Shown here piece by piece: positions 55,076-55,871 of a stretch of 55,871 nt of DNA (its first letter is position 1; the number at the start of each line of letters is the position of its first letter). Source of the stretch: an uncultured Flavobacteriales bacterium (GTDB lineage: Bacteria; Bacteroidota; Bacteroidia; Flavobacteriales; Schleiferiaceae); the NCBI GenBank assembly GCA_938084135.1, contig CALKDS010000058.1:1-55871 (forward strand). Direction: 5' to 3'. A program made the translations under genes and the position numbers. A model generated the notes under the pieces. The model was given only the letters and a program-made list of their open reading frames with translations, was not told where the DNA came from and made no database searches.

Positions 55076-55871
55076 ATGCTAAATAATATTATTTTTTCAA
55101 GTATCATTATTCTTGCCTTTGGCACTTCAATATTTGCTCAATCCACAAATAATGCGAAAAACAATGTTATCCAACTTGAACAAGCATTGGTTACCGCTCA
55201 GTCCGTGGACATTGCAAAAGAAGTTATTGGTAAATTAATTTCTAAACGATCAGCGCAGCAAATACTCTCAAAAACTATACAATGTTCAACATATGTCAAA
55301 AGTTCATATCAAGAAGGAGATGATTTATCCCTTCTTGAATTTTTAAGTTATTCAAACTATAAGAGACCAGGCGAATACCGAGATTTTATTGTTGCTATTG
55401 ATGACCATTCTTCAGACGATAAAGATTTTAGTATTAATGTTGGGTTTGCAATTGAAATCGGAGGTGATGATGTTATTCCCTCTCAAGGTGAGTTCAATAT
55501 TGGTCAGCATTTTTATCAAGGATATGGTGATGGGAACATCGATTTATTTTCAAATACTATTAGCTTACCTAAAATAATAGCCAATAAGATTCCTAGCCCA
55601 TTGGGTTTTGATGCTTTTTTGAACTATAAATTCAAAGTGAGATCTATCGCGGGTCAGCCTGGCAATTTCACTTATCACATTGAATTTGAATCAAAAAAAA
55701 GAAATTTTATCAAAGGCATATTAAAGATTCAACAAGATGGCTGGATTTTGGAGGAGAGTATTCTTGAGCCCCATAAAACCTTTTTATTAGATTTAGATGG
55801 ATTAAAGATTACCCAAAAATATATTCAGTCAATATCTGGTGCATCATTAGTTAATGAAAGATATTTTGATT
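55076..55871 (+). CDS. DUF5686-type protein, 5' part only
   Basis: 265 complete codons from the ATG at 55076, running off the window without a stop. Signal peptide (about 1-21, ending IFAQ), then the region seen in Bacteroidota DUF5686 proteins: a helix with ISKRSAQQILSKT, YVKSSYQEGDDLSLLEFLSYSNYKRP and, around residues 180-235, SPLGFDAFLNYKFKV and SKKRNFIKGILKIQQDGWILEES. Members are proposed outer-membrane proteins of unknown role. The carboxypeptidase-regulatory-like domain often found at their N-terminus is missing, so this is the short form or a divergent one. Confidence 0.7.
   Translation, partial: MLNNIIFSSIIILAFGTSIFAQSTNNAKNNVIQLEQALVTAQSVDIAKEVIGKLISKRSAQQILSKTIQCSTYVKSSYQEGDDLSLLEFLSYSNYKRPGEYRDFIVAIDDHSSDDKDFSINVGFAIEIGGDDVIPSQGEFNIGQHFYQGYGDGNIDLFSNTISLPKIIANKIPSPLGFDAFLNYKFKVRSIAGQPGNFTYHIEFESKKRNFIKGILKIQQDGWILEESILEPHKTFLLDLDGLKITQKYIQSISGASLVNERYFD

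Overview
The window is a gene-dense, AT-rich stretch of a Bacteroidota chromosome, most like a marine or aquatic member of the Flavobacteriales. Four things support this: type IX secretion genes (PorQ and a cargo protein with a sorting domain), Bacteroidota-type promoters (TTG, about 19 bases, TAnnTTTG), a general lack of Shine-Dalgarno sequences, and gene clusters typical of the phylum (rsfS-ftsH-LUD-cdsA-psd beside birA; porQ-cmk; ddl-PASTA-rluD). I see no rRNA, tRNA, CRISPR array, insertion sequence or prophage. No stretch above 300 bases lacks a gene.

Layout. 1-1645: the 3' end of an unknown gene converges on a beta-helix lipoprotein gene. 1719-7385 (+): rpmE2, a GlmU-family nucleotidyltransferase, lon, porQ, cmk. 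7382-11788 (-): a rsfS-ftsH-LUD-cdsA-psd operon (protein quality control and phosphatidylethanolamine synthesis), with birA divergent. 12628-15140: pyrE, a NUDIX hydrolase, coaD and ddl. 15192-18793 (+): a PASTA protein, a T9SS cargo protein and an RluA-type pseudouridine synthase. 18797-22355 (-): an acyl-CoA ligase and an amidohydrolase lipoprotein. 22408-29928: purL (+), then pheT, a VTT membrane protein and recG (-). 29959-33454: a polyprenyl-phosphate sugar transferase facing a two-unit glycosyltransferase. 33519-35086 (+): a small acidic protein and a MATE exporter. 35073-43676 (-): a tight six-gene run fbp-mfd-ABC ATPase-ABC permease-mscS-response regulator. 43746-45505 (+): an acetyltransferase and an aspartate kinase. 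45530-53822 (-): an outer-membrane protein, a 2-hydroxyacid dehydrogenase, mgtE, rsmA, a lysine-ketoglutarate-reductase/M3-peptidase fusion and a CotH-type lipoprotein. 53900 to the end (+): purT and a truncated DUF5686 gene.

Most genes are housekeeping. The items most worth a second look are: (1) the 1052-residue fusion of an LKR-like domain to an M3 oligopeptidase; (2) a 723-residue fusion of two complete retaining glycosyltransferases; (3) a recurrent arrangement in which a TAnnTTTG box lies only 3-8 bases before the start codon (pyrE, ddl, pheT, the PASTA gene, recG), which predicts leaderless or nearly leaderless mRNAs; (4) nine convergent gene pairs that abut or overlap with no room for intrinsic terminators; and (5) a sigma-54-type regulator with GSFTSA in place of GAFTGA and no DNA-binding domain.
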